NCBI GenBank assembly: GCA_963812795.1
Contig: CAWEWG010000016.1
Coordinates: forward strand, 62,001 to 126,000
DNA length: 64,000 nt
Reading direction: 5' to 3'
Source of the DNA: Hyphomicrobium_A sp963812795
GTDB taxonomy: Bacteria > Pseudomonadota > Alphaproteobacteria > Rhizobiales > Hyphomicrobiaceae
The position numbers were made by a program, and so were the translations under genes. Position 1 is the first letter of the stretch, and each line of letters opens with the position of its first letter. The notes below the pieces were generated by a model that was not told the origin of the DNA, searched no databases, and worked only from the letters and a program-made list of their open reading frames with translations. Shown here one piece after another: positions 24,061 through 33,376 of this stretch.

Positions 24061-25164
24061 TCAGGCGGCGGAGGCGAGCGCGAGAGGCAGGGCATCGGCG
24101 AACACGGCCAGATCCTCGTCGCGGCCGCAGCTCACGCGGATGCAGCGGTTGAGCGGCGCGACGCCCGGCATGCGGGCGAACACATCGTGCGCCACTAGCC
24201 CGTCGAGCACGCGCTTGGCAAAGTCGCCGTCGCGTCTGCAATCGATGGCGACGAAGTTGGCCGCCGAGGGCAACGGGGTGAGGTCGTTCGCGCGCGCGAT
24301 GGCACCGATGATGTCGCGCGAGCGGACGATGCGACCCACCGCTTCCGCGAGGTATTCCTGATCCTCGAGCGCGGCCAACGCGCCGATCTGTCCGACGCGG
24401 TTGATGCCATAGTGATTGCGGACCTTCTCGAAGGCGCGGATGACGCGCGCTTCACCGATGCAATAGCCGATGCGGGCGCCGGCGAGGCCATAGGCCTTGG
24501 AGAACGTGCGCAAACGCAAGACCTGCGCGTTGCCGGCGTCGACCGGCAGCAGCTCTGCCGCTGGCGCCGTATCGCAATAGGCCTCGTCGAGCAGCAGCAG
24601 CACGCCGGACGGCAGAGCGGCGATAAGCCCGCGCAACGCCTCGGCAGCCCAGAAGGAGCCCATGGGATTGTCGGGATTGCAGACGTAGAGGATGCGGGCG
24701 TCCTCGCGCCGCGCGGCATCGAGCAACGCGCCTAAATCCTGCTTGTCGTCGCGGTAGGGCACGCGCACGAGGCGGCCGCCGCCGCCGGCGACGTGGAAGT
24801 TGAAGGTCGGGTAGGTGCCGTCCGAGGTGACGACCGCGGAGCCCGGCTCGACGACGAGCTTCACGGCAAGCCCGAGCAGGCCGTCGATGCCCTCGCCGAT
24901 GACGATGTTGTCGAGGCCGACGCCGTGGAACTGCGCCAGCGCCGCGCGCAATTCGTGGCTCTCGGGATCGGCGTACATCCAGTTGCCGTCGGCCGCCGCG
25001 CGCATGGCAGCGAGCGCCTTGGGCGACGGGCCGAACAGGCTTTCGTTGGCGCCGAGCCGCGCGCGAAAGGCGCGCCCGCGGGCACGCTCCTGCGCCTCCG
25101 GACCGACGAAGGGCACGAGGGCCGGCAGGCCATCGACAAGAGCCGTGAAGCGCGGTCGCGACAT
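24061..25164 (-). CDS. PLP-dependent aminotransferase, histidinol-phosphate aminotransferase-like
   Basis: The 367-aa fold-type I aminotransferase has RARLGANESLFGPSPKA near the N-terminus, the aspartate motif VCNPDNPMGS, LLLLDEAYCDT, and the PLP-lysine motif TFSKAYGLAGARIGYCIG. A C-terminal RVSCGRDEDLAVFADAL has the phosphate-binding arginine. This is the HisC/Cobd family. No other histidine-biosynthesis gene is nearby, so it may instead serve aromatic amino acids. The start is ATG 25164; longer in-frame starts overlap the divergent methyltransferase gene. Confidence 0.85.
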   Translation of the reverse strand: MSRPRFTALVDGLPALVPFVGPEAQERARGRAFRARLGANESLFGPSPKALAAMRAAADGNWMYADPESHELRAALAQFHGVGLDNIVIGEGIDGLLGLAVKLVVEPGSAVVTSDGTYPTFNFHVAGGGGRLVRVPYRDDKQDLGALLDAARREDARILYVCNPDNPMGSFWAAEALRGLIAALPSGVLLLLDEAYCDTAPAAELLPVDAGNAQVLRLRTFSKAYGLAGARIGYCIGEARVIRAFEKVRNHYGINRVGQIGALAALEDQEYLAEAVGRIVRSRDIIGAIARANDLTPLPSAANFVAIDCRRDGDFAKRVLDGLVAHDVFARMPGVAPLNRCIRVSCGRDEDLAVFADALPLALASAA

Positions 25165-25261
25165 GATTGTGTTCGACAACGATGCTAGGCGGATCGGCGT
25201 GACGCTATCGCTCTGCCCCGAGCGCGGCGCCACGTCAACAGCGGTAGCTGGAGAGGCGCTA

Positions 25262-26133
25262 TTGGAACTTGCAGAATTGAGGCGTGTCTACGCGCGCCAG
25301 ATGCTGGCGCTAGCAAGCGCCTTGGCCGACACCCAACTGGAGAACGCAATCGCTGCCGTCCCGCGCGAGAGTTTCCTCGGCGCGGTCCGTGGCGCATCAT
25401 GACGCCGTGGTCGCCGTATGCCACTGTTCCCGAGCAAGATCCTGCGCTGGTCTATCAGGATGTCGTCGTGGCACTCGATGAGGAGCGCGGCATCAACAAC
25501 GGCAGCCCTTCACTACATGCCCATTGGATGCACCTCATCGCGCCGCGCCGAGGGGAAAGGGTGGCGCATATCGGCGCCGGGGCCGGCTACTACGCGGCGA
25601 TCCTTGCCGAGCTCGTCGGTAAGGAGGGGAGCGTGACCGCGGTCGAGTTCGATGCGCGGCGCGCGCAGAGCGCCAAGCAGAACCTCAAGGACCGCTCCAA
25701 CGTCGAAGTCATCGCAGCAGATGGGCGCCGCTGGCCACAGCAGCCCGCCGACATCATCTACGTGAACTTTGCAACGCCGCGGCCGGCCGATATTTGGATC
25801 GACAATCTTGCCGTGGGTGGCAGGTTGATCTTTCCGCTCGGCGTCCCGCGCGAAAGCCCGGCGGGCGGCGGCTGGCGCGGCTTGAATGCACTGGCCGTAT
25901 TGGTGACGCGCCTCGACCGCAGCTTCTCGGCGCGGGCGCTTGGTCAGCTCGCCTTCGTCTTCGCCGAGGGCGAGCGCGACGACCGGTCGGTTACGGAGGT
26001 GCGCGCGCTGCAGATCAGCATCGAGAAGGGCGGCTGGGAGCGGATCAAGAGCCTCGTCTGGAAGGAGCCCGTCGACGAGGCGCAATGCTGGTTCAAAGGG
26101 GACGGCTGGGCACTAAGCTTCAACGAACCGTAA
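25262..26133 (+). CDS. Protein-L-isoaspartate O-methyltransferase family protein, frameshifted
   Basis: Two frames give one PCMT-like protein. The first includes LRRVYARQMLALASALADTQ and AAVPRESFLG; the second resumes GPWRIMTPWSP and has the SAM motif VAHIGAGAGYYAAILAELVG, then VTAVEFDARRA and ADGRRW. A base appears to be missing near 25380-25388; adding one gives 291 codons. Classical PCMT repairs isoaspartate in aged proteins; this variant has motif GAGAGYY and a divergent C-terminal half, so activity is uncertain. The start is also uncertain: a TTG at 25262 gives the usual N-terminus, and ATG 25163 would overlap the divergent gene. Confidence 0.7.
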
Positions 26134-26134
26134 C

Positions 26135-26573
26135 CTAGATCAAACCGAGCTCGGCCAGCTCGCGACGCATTTTGGGCGGCAGCGCCGCTATGCTGCTTGT
26201 CGCCGCGGCCAAGGTCGGCGGGCGCATCGTCCGACGTCAGGTAGCGCCAGCCCTGGAAGGCGCGGCGGGGTACGGGCCGCACCGGCACGAGCGCGGGATC
26301 GAGCAGGATGAGGCAGGCGGGCGTGCCGTCCGACTTCTTGCCCTGCTCGAAGCCGACGAGCTTCTGGCGTACTTGCACCGTGCCCTTGATGACCCAGTAG
26401 AGTGAGCCGCCATCGAGCAGCTCGGCGTCGCGCTTGGGTGTCTGGAAGGTGGTGTGGAAGATGCGCGGCTTCTTGCCTGCCTTCTTTTGCTCGGCGGCGC
26501 GCGCGGCCTGCCAGTCGGCCAGCTCCTCGATGGAGGCGGCGCCGACGCATAGCTTGATGAGGTGCAGCGTCAC
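26135..26573 (-). CDS. DUF1489 family protein, frameshifted
   Basis: The product begins MTLHLIKLCVGAASIEELADW and has HTTFQTPKRDAELLDGG, SLYWVIKGTVQVRQKLV, LLDPALVPVRPVPRRAFQGW and RYLTSDDAPADL, all typical of DUF1489, a family found mainly in alphaproteobacteria. The end is in another frame: AAATSSIAALPPKMRRELAE then LGLI and a stop at 26135-26137. Removing one base of the AA pair at 26211-26212 gives ADLAAATSS and 146 codons in total. Function unknown. Its stop is one base from the stop of the convergent methyltransferase. Confidence 0.8.
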
Positions 26574-26667
26574 GGCATTCTCCCCAGTCGACGGGCGGGG
26601 CTACAGGATGGCCGCAGGCGCCGGGCGCCGCGAGCGCAAACGGTCAGGCATCCACAGTTTGTCGCGC

Positions 26668-27099
26668 CTACTTTGCCGTGCACGTGCCGGTGTATTGCGC
26701 GACGACCGGCTGGCCGAGCACGCCGAAGTGGCGCGAATGCACGGCCGGATAGGCGCCGCTCGTCGCATCCTTCTCATAGACGGTCGTCAGATTGAGAAAG
26801 CCTTCGTTGACCACCTCGAGGAAGTGGTTGGCGCTGATCGAGCGTACGATCTTCAGCGACCCGGGCTTGGTGCCGCCCTCAGGCATGAGCTGCGCCGTCT
26901 GCTTGTCGAGATCGATGTCGGTGATGGCGAAGGTGATCGGCTCGGGCGGCTTGCTCTTGAAGGCCCCGTCCTCGAACGTCGCCGCATTCCCCGCAGCGAA
27001 CGTGCAGGTGAAGCTCCTGGGCTCCTCTTCGGCACCCACCGACGCGGCAGAGAGCGCAGTTAACGCTACGCTGAAAACGGCAACCCAATTGATATGCAT
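26668..27099 (-). CDS. Secreted protein, unknown function
   Basis: The 143-aa product has a signal peptide (INWVAVFSVALTALSAASVGA-EE). Its roughly 120-residue mature domain has a cysteine near each end (FTCTFAAG and YTGTCTAK), which could form a disulfide. Stretches such as ITFAITDIDLDKQTAQLM and FLNLTTVYEKDATSGAY suggest a beta-rich periplasmic protein. Many relatives with this layout occur in Hyphomicrobiales, but no function is known to me. Confidence 0.65.
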   Translation of the reverse strand: MHINWVAVFSVALTALSAASVGAEEEPRSFTCTFAAGNAATFEDGAFKSKPPEPITFAITDIDLDKQTAQLMPEGGTKPGSLKIVRSISANHFLEVVNEGFLNLTTVYEKDATSGAYPAVHSRHFGVLGQPVVAQYTGTCTAK

Positions 27100-27261
27100 A
27101 TACCCATCCCAGGCGCCCTACGCCGCGCTCACCATTCAACCGCGGGCCGCCATGCCGCGCAACCGGCAGCAAAGGGCGCCCCCGCGGCCCAGCGCCGCGA
27201 GGAGCGCCTTCAATCCGCCCGGATTGGGGGCTCGTTAGCCGCAGCGGGTTAGGTGAATCGA

Positions 27262-27723
27262 ATGGTCCGTTTCCGGGCTCAAATCTTCGTAGTCGCGAGC
27301 GTCTTGGCATGCGGCTGCGCGAGCAAAAACGTCGATACGCCCCCCAATCTTGTCAGCGACATTCCTCCGCCGTCGGATGGCGTCACCACGGGTGCGCTGC
27401 AGGGCTCGGGCTATCAGCTCAGCGAGGAGGAGCTGAAGTTCGACTGCAAGAAGCTCACCGGCACGATGCAGATCCGCATTCTGCAAATGCGCGGCTACGA
27501 CACCAACAAGAAAACTTCGACCGTGGCGCGCAGCTTGCAGTCGCTGACGACGCCGATTTTCGGCGGCACCAAGGAAGGCGTCGACCCGGACGGCCAGTAC
27601 GTCAAAGACCGCGCCATGCTCGAAGCTTACAATCGGCAACTGGGCGTGAAGCAGTGCAAGACCTTCGACCTCGACGCCGAGCTGGCGATAAAGTCGACCG
27701 ACGTCACGCCGACACCGAGATAG
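27262..27723 (+). CDS. Lipoprotein, unknown function
   Basis: The 153-aa product has an N-terminal segment MVRFRAQIFVVASVLACGC with a lipobox-like L-A-C or A-C-G-C site. A Pro/Ser-rich linker and a soluble domain follow (LSEEELKFDCKKLTGTMQIR, then LQSLTTPIFGGTKEGVDPDG). ATG 27262 is preferred to GTG 27253 because it leaves a normal lipoprotein signal. It is divergent from the secreted-protein gene at 26668. I recognise no domain. Confidence 0.65.
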   Translation: MVRFRAQIFVVASVLACGCASKNVDTPPNLVSDIPPPSDGVTTGALQGSGYQLSEEELKFDCKKLTGTMQIRILQMRGYDTNKKTSTVARSLQSLTTPIFGGTKEGVDPDGQYVKDRAMLEAYNRQLGVKQCKTFDLDAELAIKSTDVTPTPR

Positions 27724-27812
27724 GTCTGTTCTCACGCGGACCCTGGCAGGAGATTGCCGGCTAGACGCGCTTCTGGTGTAAACGTCGGGTTTCGACGATC
27801 ATCGGAATCGCC

Positions 27813-28298
27813 ATGCCACCCCACTCCACAGAATCTGCCGATCGACCAAGCCACATTCCGTGGCCACCCATCCTGTTGGGCGGCGGCGTCATCGCCAGCA
27901 TCGCGCTCGGCTATCTGGCGCCGCTCGGCTGGCCGGGAACGGACGATTTAGCTGCGCGCACCATTGGGCTGACGATCGGCGCCGCCGGCGTCGCGTTGCT
28001 CGTCTGGGCGATCATGACGCTGCGCCGCCACGGCACAACGGTGCTGCCCGACGTCGGTGCCACGACGCTCGTCACCGACGGCCCCTATTGGCGCTACCGC
28101 AATCCGATTTACCTCGCCGACGCCATGATCCTGCTCGGCATCGCCGAGCTGACCAAGAATACCTGGTTCGTCGTCGCGGCGGCGGCCTTCGCCGGCCTCG
28201 TCACCTGGCTCGCCATCCTCCCCGAGGAGCGACACCTCGAACGGCGGTTCGGCAAGGCCTATGTCGACTACAAGGCGAAGTCGCGCCGGTGGATTTGA
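27813..28298 (+). CDS. Integral-membrane methyltransferase, isoprenylcysteine/phospholipid methyltransferase family
   Basis: The 161-aa protein has about four membrane segments (ILLGGGVIASIALGYLAPL, TIGLTIGAAGVALLVWAI, and two after residue 100). The family motif runs LVTDGPYWRYRNPIYLAD, the G-P-Y-x-x-x-R-N-P-x-Y block that binds SAM. The end PEERHLERRFGKAYVDYKAK-SRRW matches the E-E-x-x-L-x-x-x-F-G-x-x-Y-x-x-Y-x-x-x-x-x-R-W signature. The methyl acceptor is unknown. Its stop lies 10 bases before the next gene. Confidence 0.85.
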   Translation: MPPHSTESADRPSHIPWPPILLGGGVIASIALGYLAPLGWPGTDDLAARTIGLTIGAAGVALLVWAIMTLRRHGTTVLPDVGATTLVTDGPYWRYRNPIYLADAMILLGIAELTKNTWFVVAAAAFAGLVTWLAILPEERHLERRFGKAYVDYKAKSRRWI

Positions 28299-28308
28299 GG
28301 ATCCGGTG

Positions 28309-29014
28309 ATGGCCACCGATTTCGGCGAGAAAGAACGCGCCTTCATCGACGGCCTGAAGGAGAACACGGGTCGCGATCTCTCCGAGTGGATGCAGGAGAT
28401 CGCCGCCTCCGGCCACGTGCAGCGCAACGACATCATCGACTGGCTGCGCCACAAGGGGCTCATGTTCTCGCGGGCATCGTGGCTGGAGCGCATCCACCAC
28501 AACGGCGGTAAGCCGATTTACGCCGATGCGCCGAAGGATGCCCCGCGATCGCGTCCGCGGCGCCGCCGCGAGGGCGTACTGGTCGCCCCGCTACCGGTTG
28601 CTTCGCCTGCCGCCGAGCCGCCGGCGCCCGTAGCGCCACCACCGGCTTCGGTACCGGCGCCGGTCGGCGATGTCGACGCCCTGCTCGCCAAGGCCAAGGC
28701 ATATCGCCCGCTGGCGCAACACGTGCTGGCGCAGATCAAGTCGGTGCGGCCCGCCGCCAATTTCACGGCGCGCGAAAGCGCCATCGCCATTGGCGACCCG
28801 AACGTGTTCGCCGCGCTCGGCATTTCCGCCAAGGAGCTGCGGCTGCACCTAGCGCTTGGTGAGCATCCTTTTGACGAGGTGCGTCAGAAAAGGACAGGCC
28901 GGTGGCGGTCTTGGCAAGGGCGAGGCGCTTACCCACATGCTGGTGCTGACGGACGCGCGCCAGATCGACCAGCGCTTGTTGGAACTCGTCGCTCTTGCCA
29001 AGGCCATCGGCTGA
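28309..29014 (+). CDS. DUF4287/DUF5655-type domain protein, frameshifted
   Basis: The N-terminal part (FIDGLKENTGRDLSEWMQEI, then NDIIDWLRHKGLMFSRASWL) resembles DUF4287. After a proline-rich linker the C-terminal part (YRPLAQHVLAQIKSV, FTARESAIAIGDPNVFAALG, LALGEHPFDEVRQK) resembles DUF5655. The frame breaks at the AAAA run at 28888-28891. With one A removed the end reads GGGLGKGEALTHMLVLTD and ARQIDQRLLELVALAKAIG, giving 235 codons. Function unknown; DUF5655 domains are often near transport or restriction genes, but not here. Confidence 0.7.
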
Positions 29015-29079
29015 GCACGAAACATCGAATAGCCTGAATTCTGCGGCTCCGTGCGGCCTGTGTTTTGGAGGCTTTGGTC

Positions 29080-30450
29080 ATGGCTGCCGACGTTTGTTGG
29101 CCTACCGCCGCGCTGGCTTTTGCCGCGCTTTTCGCTTCATCGATTTCCGCCAGCGCCCAGGGCGCACACCGCGACGGCATTGCCGAACTGATTTCCAAGT
29201 CGGCGCGCGAGGGCAAGACCGAGAAGGTTGCCGAGACGACGCTGCCGCCGGCCAAGCCGGCCATGGTCGGCCCGCCGGCGCCCGGCACGCCACAGGCCGC
29301 ACCATCGGCTGCCGCACCAGTCGAGCCGAAGGATCCGCGCGAGGGAGAGGCCGCATACGAGCAGGCGCGTCAGCTCATGCTGGCGGTCGATGCCATCCTG
29401 CAGGACACTGCCGAGCAGCGCACGCAGGCGCAGAAGCTTCCTGGCCGCGATGAGTTCATCCTCACCCCGCTGTGGACGGAGACGCGCGAGGACCGCGAGT
29501 CGCGCATCCGCAATCTGCTCAACTCTGCGCTTGGCATCGTCACCGACGTGCCGATCGTCGAGATGCAGAAAAAGGTCGAGGGCCTGCGCCAAAATATCCG
29601 CGAGATCGAAGCGAACATCGCCACGCTGAAGGAAAAGCAGATCACGGCGCCGAAGGACGCCATGCTGCCGGGCGTGCTCAACGACACGGTGTCGAGCCTC
29701 GACAGCAACATCAAGGATGCCGAGCAGCGCATCGTCAAGAACCAGGATGAGATCGCCAAGACCAAGACGGAGATCGGCGCGGCGCTCGCCAAGTCGGGCG
29801 TCGAGCTGTCGCCCGATCAGGTTGACCTGCTGCTCGACAGCGTGCTGTCGGGTGATCTCGTGCGCCTCGTCGCCGTGTTCAATGCGGCGAAGACCATCGA
29901 CGCTCAGCTCGGCAAGCTGCTCACCGCCGCAGGCGACAATATGAACTCGGCGCGCAAGTACTTCGCCATGCACGCGGCGCTGTTCGCCATGCTGGTGCAC
30001 GCGCAAAGCTCGGCCATCGACAAGATCGACACCAACTACATGCCGAAGCTCGACGCCATCCTGAAGGACATCACCAGCGCCCAGAGCAAGACGGCGAAGC
30101 TATTGCAGGGCGAGAACCGCCCCGACCAGAAGCGGGCGCTGGAAGCCAACCGCGACGCGCAGAAGGTGGCGGCCGACGCCGCCAAGGGCTACCGCCGCTA
30201 TCTGCAGCAGCAGCGCGAGCAGATCGCCAAGGCGCGCAGCCGCGCCGTGCACGACCTGCGCATCGCCGACAACACTTATGAAACGGTCGAAGCCAGCTTC
30301 CAGTTGAAGAACCTGATGCGCGACAGCGCCGCCTCGTTCGAGGCCATCCAGAAGCTGGAGGCGCCGACCTTCGATCAGATTTTCAAGAACGAGGAGCTGC
30401 GGCAGGAATTCGAGAACCTCACCCGCCGCCTCGACGCGCCGTCGAGCTGA
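29080..30450 (+). CDS. Exported coiled-coil protein, unknown function
   Basis: The 456-aa protein has a signal peptide (ALAFAALFASSISASA-Q). A Pro/Ala linker and a long helical body follow. Heptad-rich stretches include VEGLRQNIREIEANIATLKE, VSSLDSNIKDAEQRIVKNQD and EIAKTKTEIGAALAKSGVE. A later charged stretch is ALEANRDAQKVAADAAKGY. The TTG at 29065 is in frame but ATG 29080 starts a normal signal peptide. It is probably a periplasmic structural or adaptor protein. I see no catalytic motif. Confidence 0.65.
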   Translation: MAADVCWPTAALAFAALFASSISASAQGAHRDGIAELISKSAREGKTEKVAETTLPPAKPAMVGPPAPGTPQAAPSAAAPVEPKDPREGEAAYEQARQLMLAVDAILQDTAEQRTQAQKLPGRDEFILTPLWTETREDRESRIRNLLNSALGIVTDVPIVEMQKKVEGLRQNIREIEANIATLKEKQITAPKDAMLPGVLNDTVSSLDSNIKDAEQRIVKNQDEIAKTKTEIGAALAKSGVELSPDQVDLLLDSVLSGDLVRLVAVFNAAKTIDAQLGKLLTAAGDNMNSARKYFAMHAALFAMLVHAQSSAIDKIDTNYMPKLDAILKDITSAQSKTAKLLQGENRPDQKRALEANRDAQKVAADAAKGYRRYLQQQREQIAKARSRAVHDLRIADNTYETVEASFQLKNLMRDSAASFEAIQKLEAPTFDQIFKNEELRQEFENLTRRLDAPSS

Positions 30451-30500
30451 ACGAGTGCCGGCGTACCGACAAAGCCAGCGCCGGGCCGGCTAATCGCGGT

Positions 30501-30896
30501 TCACTTCTGACCGTCCAAGGACTCAAAGCTGGCCTTGCATGGGCGTGCTTCAATCTCGCAGCGATACAAAACCTGACCCGCGACCTCTCCGATGGACACG
30601 CGGCCACAGCGCTTCGCGAAGTCCGAAGCGTGACTGAGATCGAGGAAAGTTTCGCCGTGGTAATAACGGACGCGCTCCATCCAGTCCTTTTTGGCTGCAT
30701 CCAGGGCGCCCTGCTCTCCAATCCATTGGGTACCGAGCCCGCGCACGCGATCGAGGCACGTGCGCCCCCTTTCGCGATCATCTCGCCGCTCCGACGTTGA
30801 TGACTGTTCGCGGTGTTTCGAGCGATGTTTGTCGCGTGCTGCAAACGTGTTCGTCGCCATCATCATGGCCAAAAGAAATATGAAATATCGATACAT
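30501..30896 (-). CDS. Small secreted protein, unknown function
   Basis: The 131-aa product has a signal peptide (YRYFIFLLAMMMATNTFAA). A very basic segment (RDKHRSKHREQSSTSERRDD) and a compact domain with four cysteines follow. ATG 30896 is used; an upstream in-frame start adds eight residues. The gene is less GC-rich than its neighbours, which may indicate later acquisition. It is divergent from the L,D-transpeptidase gene at 31144 by about 250 bases with no feature I can name. Confidence 0.55.
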   Translation of the reverse strand: MYRYFIFLLAMMMATNTFAARDKHRSKHREQSSTSERRDDRERGRTCLDRVRGLGTQWIGEQGALDAAKKDWMERVRYYHGETFLDLSHASDFAKRCGRVSIGEVAGQVLYRCEIEARPCKASFESLDGQK

Positions 30897-31143
30897 GGCG
30901 AACCTCCCTGCTGGTTCCACGCAAGTATTCGGATCGGTAAACTAACGGGTTCGTCGCGAAGCGCCGGATGTACAGGCGTTCTGTGCGCGGAATATCGCTA
31001 CGGTGTCGCTAGAGCGATTCGGGATTCAGAACTCAAACGGCGATAACGCCATCCTGTGTCAGATCGGCTACGATTTGGGGATAATACCCTGGTCTGACGC
31101 CCAAGATGCGCGGCATGGCCCGGTCGTCTGAGGGAAAGCAGAC

Positions 31144-32175
31144 GTGCAAAATGGCTTCGACAGGAGAACTGATCCGTTGCAGCTAAGATCGCTCCTTCTG
31201 GATATCGTCTGCATCGTCAGCCTTATCATCATCGTCGCCCTGCCGGGTTCAATCCGATCTTTTGCGGCGGAGCACATTTCCGATGTCCCGGCATGGCTGC
31301 GGGCCCATATCGGGGGCGACGATGGTCAGATCGCCCCGGTCGTATTGCAGAGGGCTCGCGCGCTCTACCTGCGGAAAACGAGTGACGGTGCAGCTAAGAA
31401 CCCCTGCTACTTCGCCATGGACGCAACCCGCCCCCACGCCTTGGGCAAGGCAGGGCGCCGGTTTTACGTCATCTGCGAAGCCGATCATTCATTTCGCGCG
31501 ATTTCGTCCGGTCACGGCGGCGGTCGCCTCCTGAAAGGCATCTTGAATTTCGCCAACGGCAAACGGTGCGCACGGAACTTCAGCAATGCGATGGGTTCCA
31601 GGCTGACGACCGGCGGAGCCTACATAACGAGCGAGCAGATCACGTCCTTCAAGGGCTACTACCCCGCCTCGGGAGGAAGGCACGCGGCGCTGCTACGCTC
31701 GTTTGTGCAGTTCGACGGCGAAGGTGAAACTGCAAACGCAAGACCGCGCGAGATTGGAGGTCACGCGGCCGTGCTGCTGAGGGGAATGTGTCTTCGCAAA
31801 AGGCCGGACAGCCCGTACGCCGACCCGAAGGGCTACGTTCCGTTCGGGACGGTGGAGAACTACTCCGACGGGCGCAGCAGCGGCTGCACCAGTTGGTCGC
31901 CGTCGGACGCCGAGCAAGTCATTCCGATGATGAAGGACAAGCCGGCGACGCTGTACATCTATCCTGAATCGACCGACATCGACGCCATCGCACTAGCGGT
32001 GAAGGCGGGCCGGTCACCGTCGGGCGACGGATTGTATTGGAACGCCTCCTGTTTGAGAGAAATCCGCTTTCCGAAGTTTTGGTCAAAGGAAGCCCTCGAA
32101 CCGATCCTCGTTCGATACGAGAAGGCTCATCCGGCACCACCGCCGCGGCCAACGCCGATCTGCAGGCCGGGGTAA
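31144..32175 (+). CDS. Murein L,D-transpeptidase catalytic-domain family protein
   Basis: The 343-aa protein has an N-terminal membrane segment (LLLDIVCIVSLIIIVALPG) and a domain of the YkuD_2 type. Features are NPCYFAMDATRPHALGKAG, RRFYVICEADHSFRAISSGH, FSNAMGSRLTTGGAYITSE, IGGHAAVLLRGM and the active-site motif RSSGCTSWSPSD with the likely nucleophilic cysteine. It is unrelated in sequence detail to the YkuD enzyme at 13945, so this organism has at least two kinds of L,D-transpeptidase. The likely start is GTG 31144. It precedes the type I secretion operon by about 190 bases. Confidence 0.8.
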   Translation: MQNGFDRRTDPLQLRSLLLDIVCIVSLIIIVALPGSIRSFAAEHISDVPAWLRAHIGGDDGQIAPVVLQRARALYLRKTSDGAAKNPCYFAMDATRPHALGKAGRRFYVICEADHSFRAISSGHGGGRLLKGILNFANGKRCARNFSNAMGSRLTTGGAYITSEQITSFKGYYPASGGRHAALLRSFVQFDGEGETANARPREIGGHAAVLLRGMCLRKRPDSPYADPKGYVPFGTVENYSDGRSSGCTSWSPSDAEQVIPMMKDKPATLYIYPESTDIDAIALAVKAGRSPSGDGLYWNASCLREIRFPKFWSKEALEPILVRYEKAHPAPPPRPTPICRPG

Positions 32176-32367
32176 GCTCGATGCCCCATGCGGGGTCCGC
32201 GGACCGGCGTCCCCGCCCACCGCGCGACATGGAAATCTGTCGCTTCAAACTGAAAGTAAATGCACCCGAGGCCATGCACGTTATCTGAACGCTAACTCGA
32301 GTTGCACAGGAACGCGACAAACCACCCGGCCATTGCTCCACCGGTCACCCTCTCCTAGGAGCGTGTC

Positions 32368-33373
32368 ATGGCGGGCGCGGCAAACGTACGACGAGCTTCC
32401 GAAACGACGGGACTTAGCCCCACGCGACCCGTGCGCGACGCCAGCGACCTAGGCGACCGTCGGCGTTGGGCGAGCTTCCTCACCTGGGCATTTATTCTAG
32501 CTGAGATGGCGGGACGCGATGGCATTCTGCCTGCGTCCGCGCACGCGGGTGACGAGGCGTTGGGTCGTACGGACCACGCGAGCAGCGCAACCGCACCAAT
32601 CGCCAACAACCTACCGAATATAAGCGTGTCGACGGCTACTGAAGCCCCCGAGTTCGATCACCTACCAGCATGCACCGACCCTGCCGGCTTACGCAGCGAC
32701 GCCGCTGTCGAGCGAGCTCGGCGAGGCGAAGATCGCGCCCATCGCCGATGGGGCTGCACACGGCGGGGGCGCGGTTGGGGGTGGCGGCTTCGGCCATCCG
32801 ATGTCTGCCGACGACGCTTCCCTTGCCTCAGAAGCAAGCGATGGGGCCTTCGTGGCGTTCAATCCATCAGGCGAGCTGCTCGATCTCGGCCTCAGCCTCG
32901 ATATGAACGACACCGCGCAAGGCCTCCTGGGCGGAGTTTCCGATGTCCTGTCCAGTCTGCCATTGATCGACAGCTTGCTTGGGAACCTTGGCGACACCCT
33001 GGCTAGTTCCGCCGGCCACCTTCTACCGGCGTTGAGCCCGGCAACGTCGCTCATCGGTCTGGACGGCGGGCATGACGATGCTCAAGGGGCAGGTGTCGGC
33101 TCGCCTGGCCAAATCAACTTCAGCTTCGGCGCACCTTCCGAATCCCCGGCGCTCGTGTCCGACTCCGGTGGGTACACCAACTACGGGATTGCGTTGAGCT
33201 TCAGTGGCTCGGATGCCGGCGCATCCCCCAGTGAAGGCTCCGCCGACGGCGACCTGACGAGCGGGCTTGACGCCTGGGCGCTCAACCATCTTGCCGGCAT
33301 CGATCACAGCACGTCCGACGCGCTCCACATCGATCAGGCCGTGATGCGCACGGCATCCGACATACTGGCATAA
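32368..33373 (+). CDS. Candidate type I secretion cargo, frameshifted, unknown function
   Basis: Two frames joined at the CCCCC run at 32645-32649 (one C removed) give 334 aa. The N-terminus has a hydrophobic helix (WASFLTWAFILAEMAG). The middle is rich in Gly, Ala, Ser and Asp, with HGGGAVGGGGFGHPMSADD. The C-terminus is acidic and Ser/Gly-rich, then ends in GIDHSTSDALHIDQAVMRTA plus SDILA. No RTX nonapeptides are seen. The stop is three bases before the transporter ATG, so it is first in an operon with prtD-prtE-type genes. I infer a cargo or accessory role from this position only. No homologue recognised. Confidence 0.55.
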
Positions 33374-33376
33374 CGC

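Noticed and set aside
25163..25262. PCMT start codon at 25163 overlapping the aminotransferase start
   Set aside because: The 33 extra residues are unlike the family N-terminus, and the divergent genes need promoter space.
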